Positions 34,223-43,315 of a stretch of 45,471 nucleotides of DNA are shown in pieces (within the stretch, counting starts at the first letter, position 1; every line of letters begins with the position of its first letter). Under the pieces are notes generated by a model. The model did not search any database. It was not told where the DNA came from and saw only the letters and a program-made list of their open reading frames with translations. The DNA comes from Comamonadaceae bacterium (GTDB lineage: Bacteria > Pseudomonadota > Gammaproteobacteria > Burkholderiales > Burkholderiaceae_C): contig CANFYZ010000024.1 of assembly GCA_947451385.1 (NCBI GenBank), forward strand, positions 1-45,471, in the 5' to 3' direction. The position numbers were made by a program, and so were the translations under genes.

Positions 34223-34741
34223 TTACTGGAGCGGGCCTTTGAGGCTTTCCAGCATGGGCAGCGCGATCACCTCAATGCCTTCGTCCAGCAAGGCTTCGGA
34301 TTCTTCTCGCGTAACCTGACCGCGAATCCCGCGCTCTTGGGTTTCGCCGTAATGCATTTTTCGCGCCTCATCGGCGAATTGCGTGCCCACATCTTCGGTA
34401 TGGGCTATCACTTGTCGCACGGCATGCATCAAGGCGGCTTGCATTTGCTGCAAAACCACAGGGGACGGCTCACCTGTCGCCTCGGTCGGGAGGTTGGCGG
34501 GCACAGCAGAAGCAGAAGCAGCACCTGCCTGAGGGCTTGCCAGGTCCAAATTCGGTAAAGGCGCGGGCTGTGACGCACCCAGATTCAGTCGCGGCGCGGA
34601 AGGCAGCTTGACGATTTGCGCATCGCCACACATCGGGCAAGCCACCAAGCCACGCACGCGTTGGGATTGAAAGTCGTCTTCTGAACCAAACCAGCCTTCA
34701 AATCCATGGGTTTGGCTGCACTGTAAATTCAGCACCTTCAT
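34223..34741 (-). CDS. DUF1178 family protein with a zinc-ribbon-like motif
   Basis: 172 residues from the ATG at 34741 (MKVLNLQCSQTHGFEGWFGS), the standard start of DUF1178 proteins; the longer open frame upstream lies inside the NUDIX gene. The single CPMCG motif plus the upstream Cys8 suggest a partial zinc ribbon. The middle (about 75-110) is low-complexity Ala/Pro, and the C-terminal half is charged (YGETQERGIRGQVTREESEA). It overlaps the NUDIX gene by ATGA, and is the last gene of the nuo-linked run. Function unknown. Confidence 0.8.
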   Translation of the reverse strand: MKVLNLQCSQTHGFEGWFGSEDDFQSQRVRGLVACPMCGDAQIVKLPSAPRLNLGASQPAPLPNLDLASPQAGAASASAVPANLPTEATGEPSPVVLQQMQAALMHAVRQVIAHTEDVGTQFADEARKMHYGETQERGIRGQVTREESEALLDEGIEVIALPMLESLKGPLQ

Positions 34742-35367
34742 GCAGTGGCTCCTGCGGTTTGCCAAACCAAGGGCCAAGTCGCTGCGGGACCTTGTGTGTT
34801 TTGCAACCAAAGCGCACCGGCCAGGGTCTTGGCATCGGTCACCCGCCCGGTCATGCACCAGCGCATCAAGTCTTCAGGGCTGACCGTGATCACGTCCAGA
34901 AACTCACCTGCATCCAGTGAGCGCGCGCCGGCCTGCAGCCCTTGGGCAAACCAAATTTCGATGGTTTCGGTGGAGTAGCTGATCACCGGATGAATCACCC
35001 CAGCCCTGGCCCATTGGGTGGCGGTGTAGCCGGTTTCTTCTCGCAATTCACGTTGGGCACACAGCCAGGTGTCTTCACCCGGATCGATCTTGCCGGCCGG
35101 AAACTCGATCATCACCTGCCCAACGGGGTACCGGTACTGCCGCTCCATCACCAATTGCGTCTGGCCATTGGGCTGCGTGAGCAAGGGGATCACCATCACA
35201 GCACCCGGGTGCACGATGTATTCGCGGGTCGCGGTGCGCTCATCCGGTAAACGCACCGTGTCACGGAAGGCGTGCAAAAAATTGCCGCGCAAAATCTCAG
35301 CGCCATCTTCACGCACTTCGACCAAATGGCGGTCCGACTCAGCAACCATTGGAACGATGGATTTCAC
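34738..35367 (-). CDS. NUDIX hydrolase, ADP-ribose pyrophosphatase type
   Basis: 209 residues. The NUDIX box is complete: GKIDPGEDTWLCAQRELREE followed by TGY, matching Gx5Ex7REUxEExGU. The preceding VMERQYRYPVGQVMIEFPAG is typical of ADP-ribose or nucleoside-diphosphate-sugar pyrophosphatases. It lies 1 bp after the DUF2818 gene and overlaps the DUF1178 gene by 4 bp, at the tail of the complex I operon. A link to NAD(H)/ADP-ribose turnover is attractive but unproven. Confidence 0.88.
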   Translation of the reverse strand: MKSIVPMVAESDRHLVEVREDGAEILRGNFLHAFRDTVRLPDERTATREYIVHPGAVMVIPLLTQPNGQTQLVMERQYRYPVGQVMIEFPAGKIDPGEDTWLCAQRELREETGYTATQWARAGVIHPVISYSTETIEIWFAQGLQAGARSLDAGEFLDVITVSPEDLMRWCMTGRVTDAKTLAGALWLQNTQGPAATWPLVWQTAGATA

Positions 35368-35368
35368 G

Positions 35369-35677
35369 TCAGTCGCGATGTTTGATCAGATAACGAAACA
35401 CAAAACCCGGGAAGGCCAAGGTAATGAACATCGTGCCCGTCACCGCGTAAAACTCCCAGCCTTGGGGTGCGATCTGACCCAGATGGCTCTCCAAGGTCAG
35501 TGCCACGGCACCGACCAAGAAATACGCCACGATCAGTTCAATCAGACGCAAACCGAGTGATTTGCGCGCAGGACGCGGTCCCAGCAGCGCCAAACGCTGG
35601 CTCACAAACGGTGCATTGGCGGCCAAGAGCGCCAGCGCAATCACGCCATAAGTCGATACGATTGGCGCAGAAATCAA
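35369..35677 (-). CDS. DUF2818 family membrane protein
   Basis: 102 residues with about three hydrophobic helices (VIALALLAANAPFVSQ; LIELIVAYFLVGAVALTLES; FYAVTGTMFITLAFPGFVF). It begins 5 bp after the nuoN stop and ends 1 bp before the NUDIX gene. From family knowledge, DUF2818 genes commonly follow nuoN in betaproteobacteria, so an accessory or assembly role for complex I is possible, but no function is established. Confidence 0.85.
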   Translation of the reverse strand: MISAPIVSTYGVIALALLAANAPFVSQRLALLGPRPARKSLGLRLIELIVAYFLVGAVALTLESHLGQIAPQGWEFYAVTGTMFITLAFPGFVFRYLIKHRD

Positions 35678-35682
35678 AGCCG

Positions 35683-37170
35683 TCAGCTCGCTAACATTTG
35701 GGCAATCGCCTGGGCGCAGAGTGTCATCAGCGCGCCCGGCACGATGCCCAGGACCAACACCAGCAAACCGTTCAGCGACAAGACCACACGCACATCCGAC
35801 GCGGCTGCCACCGTGGTGGCAGTGACCGGTTCGTCAAAATACATGACCTTGACGACACGCAAGTAATAGAAGGCCCCGATCAGCGACATGATCACGGCAA
35901 ACACCGCCAAGCCAATGGCGTAGCCTTGACCAGAGGCAATCAAGGCTTGCAGCACCGAGAGCTTGGCATAGAAGCCGACCAGCGGTGGAATGCCGGCCAG
36001 AGAGAACATGCAAATGGCCATGACCCCAGCGTACAAGGGGCTGCGTTGATTCAAGCCGGCCAAGTCGGTGATGTCTTCGCTCTCAAAGCCTTGGCGTGCC
36101 AACAGCAGGATGATGCCGAAGCTGGCCAGGGTGGTCAGCACATAGCCGATCACATAGAACATGGCCGAGCTGTAGGCGTTGGCGGCGTGGTCGGCGTTGC
36201 CACTGACGACGCCAGCGATCAAGCCGATCAAGACAAAACCCATTTGCGCGATGGTGGAGTAAGCCAGCATGCGCTTGAGGTTGGTTTGTGCTATGGCCGC
36301 CAAGTTACCGACCAGCAAAGACGCCACCGCCAGCAAGGCCAGCATTTGTTGCCAGTCCACGGCCAAAGGCAACAAGCCTTCGACCAACACACGGATCACC
36401 AGGGCGAAGGCCGCCAACTTGGGGGCACCGGCAATCATCAAGGTGGCCGCGGTGGGCGCGCCTTGGTAGACGTCAGGAATCCACATGTGGAAAGGCACCA
36501 CGCCCAACTTGAACGCCAAACCCGCGACGATGAACACCAAACCAAAGACCAGCACCTGCTGTTTGATTTGGCCGGTGGCGATGGCTTTGAAAATTGCGCT
36601 CAAGTCCAGGCTGCCGGTCGCGCCGTACAACATGGAGATGCCGTAGAGCAAGAAGCCCGAGGCCATGGCCCCCAGCACAAAGTACTTCATGGCCGCTTCG
36701 GTGGCCTGGGCATGGTCACGGCGCAAAGCCACCAAGGCGTAGCTGGACAAGGTCAGCAACTCCAAGCCCAGATACAAAACCAGGAAGTTTTGGCCCGAGA
36801 TCATCACGCTCATGCCCAGCAAAGCGAACATGGACAGAGTGAACATTTCGCCACCGCGCAGCATGTCGCGGTCACCCGCATAGGGGCGTGCATAGACCAA
36901 AGTGATCATCACGGCGATGGACGAGAAGCACTTGAGCCAATGCCCCATCGGGTCGCTCACCACCAAACGGCCAAAACCGTAAATGGTTTCGCCGCTGTCA
37001 GCAGACAAGGCATGCATCACCGCCACGCCACCCAAGGTCAGCAGCGTCAAGACATAGGTGCTGGTGCGTTTGGGGCTGGTCACGAACAGGTCGATCAGCG
37101 CGATCGCGCAGGCCATGACCAGCAGCACGATTTCAGGATAGACCGCCATCCAACTGGTTGCGTCAATCAT
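35683..37170 (-). CDS. nuoN: NADH-quinone oxidoreductase subunit N
   Basis: Antiporter-like proton-pumping subunit in the membrane arm of complex I; 495 residues with many transmembrane helices and the family's conserved [15 protein letters not shown] and [15 protein letters not shown] segments. Last core nuo gene, 48 bp after nuoM and just before the DUF2818 gene. Confidence 0.95.
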   Translation of the reverse strand: MIDATSWMAVYPEIVLLVMACAIALIDLFVTSPKRTSTYVLTLLTLGGVAVMHALSADSGETIYGFGRLVVSDPMGHWLKCFSSIAVMITLVYARPYAGDRDMLRGGEMFTLSMFALLGMSVMISGQNFLVLYLGLELLTLSSYALVALRRDHAQATEAAMKYFVLGAMASGFLLYGISMLYGATGSLDLSAIFKAIATGQIKQQVLVFGLVFIVAGLAFKLGVVPFHMWIPDVYQGAPTAATLMIAGAPKLAAFALVIRVLVEGLLPLAVDWQQMLALLAVASLLVGNLAAIAQTNLKRMLAYSTIAQMGFVLIGLIAGVVSGNADHAANAYSSAMFYVIGYVLTTLASFGIILLLARQGFESEDITDLAGLNQRSPLYAGVMAICMFSLAGIPPLVGFYAKLSVLQALIASGQGYAIGLAVFAVIMSLIGAFYYLRVVKVMYFDEPVTATTVAAASDVRVVLSLNGLLVLVLGIVPGALMTLCAQAIAQMLAS

Positions 37171-37218
37171 GTGTTTTCTCTCAATTCTTAGAAATCAGCG
37201 TGAACGTCTTCGACGGTC

Positions 37219-38694
37219 TCAAGGCAATTTGGACAGGGCGACATGTTTGAGCAAGTCGGCCACCGAAGCGTCCATCACATCCGTGAAGGGGCGTGGATAC
37301 AGACCCATGTACAACACCGCAATGGCCAACAGCGCCAGCATGAAGAATTCGCGGGCGTTGATGTCGGTCAACTCCTTGACGTGGTCATTGGCGGGCGCCC
37401 CCAGGTACACGCGCTTGAACATCCACAAGGTGTAAGCCGCGCCAAAAATCAGGGCCGAAGCGGCCAGCAAGCCGATGACAAAGTCGTATTTGACGGCACC
37501 CAAGATGACCATCCATTCGCCGACAAAACCTGCGGTGCCGGGCAAACCGCAGTTGGCCATGGCAAACAGCAAGGCAAAGGCAGTGAACTTGGGCATGGTG
37601 TTGACCACACCGCCGTAGCTGGCGATTTCACGCGAGTGAACCCGGTCGTACAACACACCGATGGACAAGAACATGGCGGCAGAGACAAAGCCATGGGCGA
37701 TCATTTGCACGATCGCACCGGACACGCCCAGCGGATTGAAGATGAAAAAGCCCAGGGTCACAAAACCCATGTGCGCCACCGACGAGTAAGCCACCAGCTT
37801 TTTCATGTCTTGTTGGACCATGGCCACCAAGCCGACGTAAATCACCGCCACCAGAGACAAGACGATGACCAGGGTGGCCCATTCGCGTGTGGCGTCTGGG
37901 GCGATGGGCATGGAGAAACGCAGGAAACCATAGGCTCCCAACTTCAGCATGATGGCGGCCAGCACGGCCGAGCCGCCCGTGGGCGCTTCGACGTGCACAT
38001 CAGGCAACCAGGTGTGCACAGGCCACATCGGCACCTTGACGGCAAAGGCTGCAAAGAAAGCAAAGAACAACAGGTTTTGCGCCGTTGCTGACAAAGGCAG
38101 TTTGTGCCAGGTGGCGATGTCAAAACTGCCGCCCGACTGGGTGTACAGATAAATCAACGCGACCAAGGTAAGCAAGGAGCCCAGCAAGGTGTACAGGAAG
38201 AACTTGAAGGCGGCGTAGATTTTGTTCGGGCCACCCCAGATACCGATGATCAGGTACATCGGAATCAAGGTGGCTTCAAAGAAGACGTAGAACAGCAAGC
38301 CGTCCAAGGCGCTGAAGACGCCGATCATCAGACCCGAGAGGATCAGGAAAGCCGCCATGTACTGGTTGACTTTGCGGGTGATGACTTCCCAACCTGCGAT
38401 CACCACGATGACGTTGATGAACGCGGTGAGCAACACCAGCCAGAACGAAATACCGTCCAGGCCCAAGTGGTAGTTCACATTGAAGCGCTCAATCCACGGC
38501 GTCTTTTCGACAAACTGCATGGCAGAGGTGCCGAGTTGGAAGCCGCTGTACAAAGGCAGGGTGACCAAGAAGCTGATCAGCGCACCGACCAGGGCGATCC
38601 AGCGCACCGCGCGCGCTTGTTCATCACGGCCAACGGCCAGCAACACAAGCCCAAACGCGATGGGCGTCCAGATGGCAAGGCTCAACAATCCCAT
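37219..38694 (-). CDS. nuoM: NADH-quinone oxidoreductase subunit M
   Basis: Antiporter-like proton-pumping subunit of complex I, 491 residues. Landmark segments: YHLGLDGISFWLVLLTAFIN, FFEATLIPMYLIIGIWGG (with the conserved membrane Glu), FKVPMWPVHTWLPDVHVEAP-type loop (here VKVPMWPVHTWLPDVHVEAP) and AYSSVAHMGFVTLG. 12 bp after nuoL. Confidence 0.95.
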   Translation of the reverse strand: MGLLSLAIWTPIAFGLVLLAVGRDEQARAVRWIALVGALISFLVTLPLYSGFQLGTSAMQFVEKTPWIERFNVNYHLGLDGISFWLVLLTAFINVIVVIAGWEVITRKVNQYMAAFLILSGLMIGVFSALDGLLFYVFFEATLIPMYLIIGIWGGPNKIYAAFKFFLYTLLGSLLTLVALIYLYTQSGGSFDIATWHKLPLSATAQNLLFFAFFAAFAVKVPMWPVHTWLPDVHVEAPTGGSAVLAAIMLKLGAYGFLRFSMPIAPDATREWATLVIVLSLVAVIYVGLVAMVQQDMKKLVAYSSVAHMGFVTLGFFIFNPLGVSGAIVQMIAHGFVSAAMFLSIGVLYDRVHSREIASYGGVVNTMPKFTAFALLFAMANCGLPGTAGFVGEWMVILGAVKYDFVIGLLAASALIFGAAYTLWMFKRVYLGAPANDHVKELTDINAREFFMLALLAIAVLYMGLYPRPFTDVMDASVADLLKHVALSKLP

Positions 38695-38706
38695 TTTTCT
38701 TATTCC

Positions 38707-40743
38707 TTATTTGTTGAGCCAGACGAAGTACGTCATCAGCACAAACACACCCAAAATCATGATCAAGGCGTAGTGGTACAGATAACCGGATTGGAACTTA
38801 CGCACCTGACCGGAGACCCAACCCACCAGCTTCCAAGAGCCGTTGACCAGCAAGCCGTCGATCAATCCGCGATCGCCGACTTTCCACAAACCGGTACCCA
38901 GCGCACGGGCACCGCGAGCCAAGATGTTCTCGTTGATCCAGTCGAGGAAATACTTGTTCTCCAAGATCACCACCAGCGGGCGCAAAACGCGGGCAAAGGC
39001 AGCAGGCACAGCGGGGTTGATCAGGTACATGTACCAGGCCGTGACGACACCGCCTAAGGCCAACCAGAAAGGTGCGGTGCTCACCGCGTGCAGCGCCATG
39101 GCCACGGGGCCATGGAAGGCGTGGGCCAACTCTTCCATCACCGCGTGTTTTTCAGCGTTCACAAAAATCGCGTCTTTGAAGAAGTCCCCAAACAACATGG
39201 GGGAGATGGTCATGAAGCCGATCACCACCGACGGAATGGCCAACAACACCAACGGCACGGTCACCACCCAAGGCGACTCGTGGGGCGCATGGTGTTCGTC
39301 GTGGCCATGGCTGTCGTGGTGTGCATCGTGGTGGTCGTCATGGTGCGCATCGGGGTTTTGGTCGTAGCGCTCTTTCCCATGGAAGACCAAGAAATACATG
39401 CGGAACGAATAGAACGCCGTGACAAACACACCGGCCAAAACTGCAAAGTGGGCGAACCCAGCGGCCGGCAAATGGCTCTCGGCGACGGCTTCGATGATGC
39501 TGTCTTTGGAATAGAAGCCGGCAAAGAAGGGGGTGCCGATCAAGGCCAGCGAGCCCAGCAAAGAAGTGATCCAGGTGATCGGCATGTATTTGCGAACACC
39601 GCCCATCCAGCGGATGTCTTGGTTGTGGTGCATGCCCATGATGACCGAGCCCGCGCCCAAGAACAGCAAGGCTTTGAAGAACGCGTGCGTCATCAAGTGG
39701 AACACCGCCACCGAGTAGGCCGAAGCGCCCAGGGCCACGGTCATGTAACCGAGCTGCGACAAAGTGGAATAAGCCACGACGCGTTTGATGTCGTTTTGAA
39801 TGATGCCCAAGAACCCCATGAACAAGGCGGTGATGGCGCCAATGGTCATGATGAAGTTCAAGGCCGTGTCCGACAATTCAAACAGCGGCGACATGCGCGC
39901 CACCATGAAGATACCGGCCGTCACCATGGTCGCAGCGTGGATCAACGCGGAGATCGGTGTGGGGCCTTCCATCGAGTCGGGCAACCACACATGCAAGGGG
40001 AACTGGGCCGACTTGCCCATGGCACCGATGAACAGGCAGATGCAAATCACCGTGACCAGCATCCAGGACGTGCCGGGCAGAGTAAGGGTACTCAACTCCT
40101 CTGCTTTGGCAAACGCTTCAGCGTAATTCAAGGTGCCAGCGAAAGCAGCGATCAGGCCGATGCCCAAAATAAAGCCAAAGTCACCCACCCGGTTGACCAA
40201 GAAGGCTTTCATGTTGGCAAAAATAGCGGTAGGTTTATTGAACCAGAAACCGATCAACAAATACGACACCAGACCCACGGCTTCCCAGCCGAAGAACAGT
40301 TGCAGCATGTTGTTGCTCATCACCAGCATCAGCATGGAGAAGGTGAACAGCGAGATGTAGGCAAAGAAACGGTTGTAGCCTTCGTCTTCTTCCATGTAGC
40401 CGATGGTGTAGATGTGCACCATCAGCGAGACAAAGGTCACGACACACATCATCATGGCGGTCAGGCCATCGACCAAGAAGCCGACTTCCATCTTCAAATC
40501 GCCGACCACCATCCAGGTATAGAGGGTTTCATTCAGGCGCGCATCGTCCAGCGCCACGCTCTTGAGAGTCAGGGCCGACAAAATGAAAGCCACCAACACG
40601 CCCAAAATGGTCAGTGTGTGGGACAGCCGACGGCCAATCCAGTTGCCGCCAAACTGCGTGCCCAAAATGCCTGCCAGCACCGAGCCTGCCAGGGGCGCTA
40701 AAGGCACAGCCAGCAGCGTGCTTGCGTTGAGGGTTTGACTCAT
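38707..40743 (-). CDS. nuoL: NADH-quinone oxidoreductase subunit L
   Basis: Distal antiporter-like subunit carrying the long lateral helix; 678 residues. Core motifs are FFGWEAVGLVSYLLIGFW and GKSAQFPLHVWLPDSMEGPT, then HAATMVTAGIFMVAR. An unusual His/Asp-rich stretch (about residues 464-490, 11 His within 26 residues) occupies the loop before the last helices and could bind metal. 3 bp after nuoK. Confidence 0.95.
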   Translation of the reverse strand: MSQTLNASTLLAVPLAPLAGSVLAGILGTQFGGNWIGRRLSHTLTILGVLVAFILSALTLKSVALDDARLNETLYTWMVVGDLKMEVGFLVDGLTAMMMCVVTFVSLMVHIYTIGYMEEDEGYNRFFAYISLFTFSMLMLVMSNNMLQLFFGWEAVGLVSYLLIGFWFNKPTAIFANMKAFLVNRVGDFGFILGIGLIAAFAGTLNYAEAFAKAEELSTLTLPGTSWMLVTVICICLFIGAMGKSAQFPLHVWLPDSMEGPTPISALIHAATMVTAGIFMVARMSPLFELSDTALNFIMTIGAITALFMGFLGIIQNDIKRVVAYSTLSQLGYMTVALGASAYSVAVFHLMTHAFFKALLFLGAGSVIMGMHHNQDIRWMGGVRKYMPITWITSLLGSLALIGTPFFAGFYSKDSIIEAVAESHLPAAGFAHFAVLAGVFVTAFYSFRMYFLVFHGKERYDQNPDAHHDDHHDAHHDSHGHDEHHAPHESPWVVTVPLVLLAIPSVVIGFMTISPMLFGDFFKDAIFVNAEKHAVMEELAHAFHGPVAMALHAVSTAPFWLALGGVVTAWYMYLINPAVPAAFARVLRPLVVILENKYFLDWINENILARGARALGTGLWKVGDRGLIDGLLVNGSWKLVGWVSGQVRKFQSGYLYHYALIMILGVFVLMTYFVWLNK

Positions 40744-40746
40744 TTT

Positions 40747-41055
40747 TTAACCGTTGAGCGAATTGAGTTCATCCACATTGATGCTGTTCTTATTGCGGAA
40801 GAGCAAAACGAGGATAGCCAGACCGATGGCGGATTCAGCCGCCGCCACGGTGAGAATGAAAAACACAAAAACCTGTCCGCGCATATCACCCAAGAAATGG
40901 GAGAAGGCGACAAAGTTCATGTTCACGGCCAGCAGCATCAGCTCAATGGCCATCAACAAAACGATCAGGTTTTTGCGGTTCAAAAAGATGCCGATCACCG
41001 ACAGGGCAAACAACATGGCACCCAGCGAGAGGTAGTGTCCCAGTGTCAAAGTCAT
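40747..41055 (-). CDS. nuoK: NADH-quinone oxidoreductase subunit K
   Basis: 102 residues, three helices, with the conserved membrane glutamates in [17 protein letters not shown] and [17 protein letters not shown]. The start is read as ATG at 41055 ([14 protein letters not shown]), sharing a base with the nuoJ stop (TGATG); a GTG one codon upstream is possible. Confidence 0.95.
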   Translation of the reverse strand: MTLTLGHYLSLGAMLFALSVIGIFLNRKNLIVLLMAIELMLLAVNMNFVAFSHFLGDMRGQVFVFFILTVAAAESAIGLAILVLLFRNKNSINVDELNSLNG

Positions 41056-41708
41056 CACTTGTTCTCCTCTGGGGCAGCGGGGGGTTGCGGCGCGACACCG
41101 GCTTGGGTGGCCGCGACTTTCACAATCGACAGCCGGTCGGCAGCGCGCACACGCACTTGCAGCGAAGCGTTGATCGCCTTGCTGTCCTTGCGCTCACGCA
41201 GGGTCAGGGCAATCGCGGTGATCATGGCCACCAGCAAAATCACAGCGCCAATCTGGATCGGCATCAGGTACTCGGTGTACAGCAAGATACCGAGGGCTTT
41301 GGCGTTGGACACCGGTTCTGCAACCTGGCCCACCGCCAGCGCCGCTGCTTGAGGCTCGGCGACGCGGAACCCTCCCATCAACACGGCCGCCATTTCCAAG
41401 GCGACCACCGCGCCCAGTGCCGCGGCCAAGGGGAAATGCTTCCAAAAACCTTCACGCAGGGTGTCGATATTGATGTCCAGCATCATCACCACAAACAGGA
41501 ACAGCACCATCACCGCGCCCAGATACACCAACACCAAAGTGATGGCCAAAAACTCAGCCTGCAACAAGAACCACACGCCAGAAGCTTGTGAGAAGGCCAG
41601 CATCAAGAACAGCACCGCATGCACAGGGTTGCGCGCCGTCACCACCCGGAAGGCCGCAAACAGCAGCACCAGCGAGAAGAGATAGAAAAAACCGGTTTTG
41701 ACGTCCAT
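41055..41708 (-). CDS. nuoJ: NADH-quinone oxidoreductase subunit J
   Basis: 217 residues, five helices. Conserved [20 protein letters not shown] and [19 protein letters not shown] (pi-bulge helix TM3 region). The C-terminal extension after about residue 175 is hydrophilic and Ala/Pro-rich. Stop overlaps nuoK start; follows nuoI by 12 bp. Confidence 0.95.
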   Translation of the reverse strand: MDVKTGFFYLFSLVLLFAAFRVVTARNPVHAVLFLMLAFSQASGVWFLLQAEFLAITLVLVYLGAVMVLFLFVVMMLDINIDTLREGFWKHFPLAAALGAVVALEMAAVLMGGFRVAEPQAAALAVGQVAEPVSNAKALGILLYTEYLMPIQIGAVILLVAMITAIALTLRERKDSKAINASLQVRVRAADRLSIVKVAATQAGVAPQPPAAPEENK

Positions 41709-41720
41709 GATTGAATTCTT

Positions 41721-42236
41721 TCAGCGGTACTTCGCATCGGCAGCCTTGGCAGCCGCGATGTCTTTCTCGTAACGGTCGCCCACGGCCAACAGCATGTCTT
41801 TGGTGAAATACAAATCGCCACGCTTTTCACCGTGGTACTCAAAAATGTGCGTCTCCACAATCGAGTCCACCGGGCAGCTTTCTTCGCAAAAACCGCAGAA
41901 GATGCATTTGGTCAAATCGATGTCGTAGCGCGTGGTGCGGCGTGAGCCATCGTCACGCACGCCGGCTTCAATGGTGATCGCCATCGCGGGGCAAACGGCC
42001 TCGCACAGCTTGCAGGCAATGCAACGCTCTTCACCGTTGTCGTAACGGCGCAGAGCATGCAAACCACGGAAACGGGGCGACAAAGGGGTTTTTTCTTCAG
42101 GGAACTGAACCGTGACTTTGCGACGGAAGGCGTAGCGCCCCGTCAGTGCCATGCCTTTGAGCAACTCCACGAGCATGAAGCTCTTGAAGAAGTCCTTGAA
42201 AGAGAAAGAGGAAGCGGTCATGGTGCTCATGTTCAT
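41721..42236 (-). CDS. nuoI: NADH-quinone oxidoreductase subunit I (2 x [4Fe-4S])
   Basis: 171 residues. Two ferredoxin motifs bind clusters N6a and N6b: [12 protein letters not shown] and [12 protein letters not shown]. The ATG at 42236 overlaps the nuoH stop (ATGA); the next in-frame ATG at 42230 has GGAA better placed and is an equal choice. A longer open frame upstream lies within nuoH and is not used. Confidence 0.95.
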   Translation of the reverse strand: MNMSTMTASSFSFKDFFKSFMLVELLKGMALTGRYAFRRKVTVQFPEEKTPLSPRFRGLHALRRYDNGEERCIACKLCEAVCPAMAITIEAGVRDDGSRRTTRYDIDLTKCIFCGFCEESCPVDSIVETHIFEYHGEKRGDLYFTKDMLLAVGDRYEKDIAAAKAADAKYR

Positions 42237-43315
42237 TTCCAAATGTTCCAGGGTGAGAACATCCAAGCGCCCACCACCAACAGCCACACCAGCGTGACGG
42301 GGATGAAGATTTTCCAGCCCAGACGCATGATCTGGTCGTAACGGAAGCGCGGGAAGGTGGCGCGAATCCAGATGAACATGGACACGACCAAGAAGGTTTT
42401 GAGGCCCAACCAGATCCAACCTGGGATCATGTTGAACAGCGCGCTGTCGATGGGCGATATCCAGCCGCCCAAGAACATGATCACGGCCAAGATGGAGACC
42501 AACCACATGCTGGCGTATTCAGCCAAGAAGAAGATGGCAAAGCCCATGCCCGAATACTCGACCATGTGACCGGCGACGATTTCGGCTTCGCCTTCGACCA
42601 CGTCAAACGGGTGACGGTTGGTTTCAGCCACGCCGGAGATCAGGTAGACCAAGAAGATGGGGAACAGCGGCAGCCAGTTCCAGGACAAGAAGTTCAAGCC
42701 CATTTGCGCGGCTGTGCCTTTGCCCTGGCCCAACACGATGTCGGTCAGGTTCATGCTGCCGGAGACCATCAGCACCACCAAGAAGCAAAAGCCCATGGCG
42801 ATTTCATAGCTGACCATTTGCGCCGAGGCACGCAGCGCGCCCAAGAAAGCGTATTTGGAATTGGAGGCCCAACCCGCAATGATCACGCCGTAGACCTCGA
42901 TCGAGGTGATGGCCATCACCAGCATCAAACCGGTGTTGATGTTGGTCAGCGCTACTTCAGGACCAAAAGGAATCGCCACCCAAGCTGCCAAGGCAGGCAT
43001 GATCGCCATGATCGGGCCCAGACGGAACAAGCCCTGGCTGGCGGCGGTGGGGTTGATCAATTCTTTGGTCAGCAACTTGACCGCATCGGCGATCGGCTGC
43101 AGCAAACCCATGGGGCCCACGCGGTTGGGGCCATGGCGCACTTGCATAAAGCCGAGCAACTTGCGCTCCCACAGCGTCAGGTAAGCCACGGCGCCCATCA
43201 GGGGAGCCAAAATGGCCACGATCTTGATGAGAATCCACAGTACAGGCCATACCAAGGTGGGCCACCAGCTGGCGGCAACCAGATTCAAGCCACCGTTGTA
43301 CAAGGCATCAATCAT
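42233..43315 (-). CDS. nuoH: NADH-quinone oxidoreductase subunit H
   Basis: 360 residues, about eight helices; forms the quinone-site cradle at the base of the membrane arm. Signatures: [20 protein letters not shown] with [19 protein letters not shown], and [24 protein letters not shown] overlaps at both ends (with nuoG and nuoI). Confidence 0.96.
   Translation of the reverse strand: MIDALYNGGLNLVAASWWPTLVWPVLWILIKIVAILAPLMGAVAYLTLWERKLLGFMQVRHGPNRVGPMGLLQPIADAVKLLTKELINPTAASQGLFRLGPIMAIMPALAAWVAIPFGPEVALTNINTGLMLVMAITSIEVYGVIIAGWASNSKYAFLGALRASAQMVSYEIAMGFCFLVVLMVSGSMNLTDIVLGQGKGTAAQMGLNFLSWNWLPLFPIFLVYLISGVAETNRHPFDVVEGEAEIVAGHMVEYSGMGFAIFFLAEYASMWLVSILAVIMFLGGWISPIDSALFNMIPGWIWLGLKTFLVVSMFIWIRATFPRFRYDQIMRLGWKIFIPVTLVWLLVVGAWMFSPWNIWK

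Noticed and set aside
35698-37191. 497-codon plus-strand frame opposite nuoN
   Set aside because: Gln/His/Gly-rich antisense shadow with no recognisable family; nuoN is complete on the other strand.
39088-40701. 537-codon plus-strand frame opposite nuoL
   Set aside because: Same kind of antisense shadow; low-complexity and incompatible with a real protein fold.
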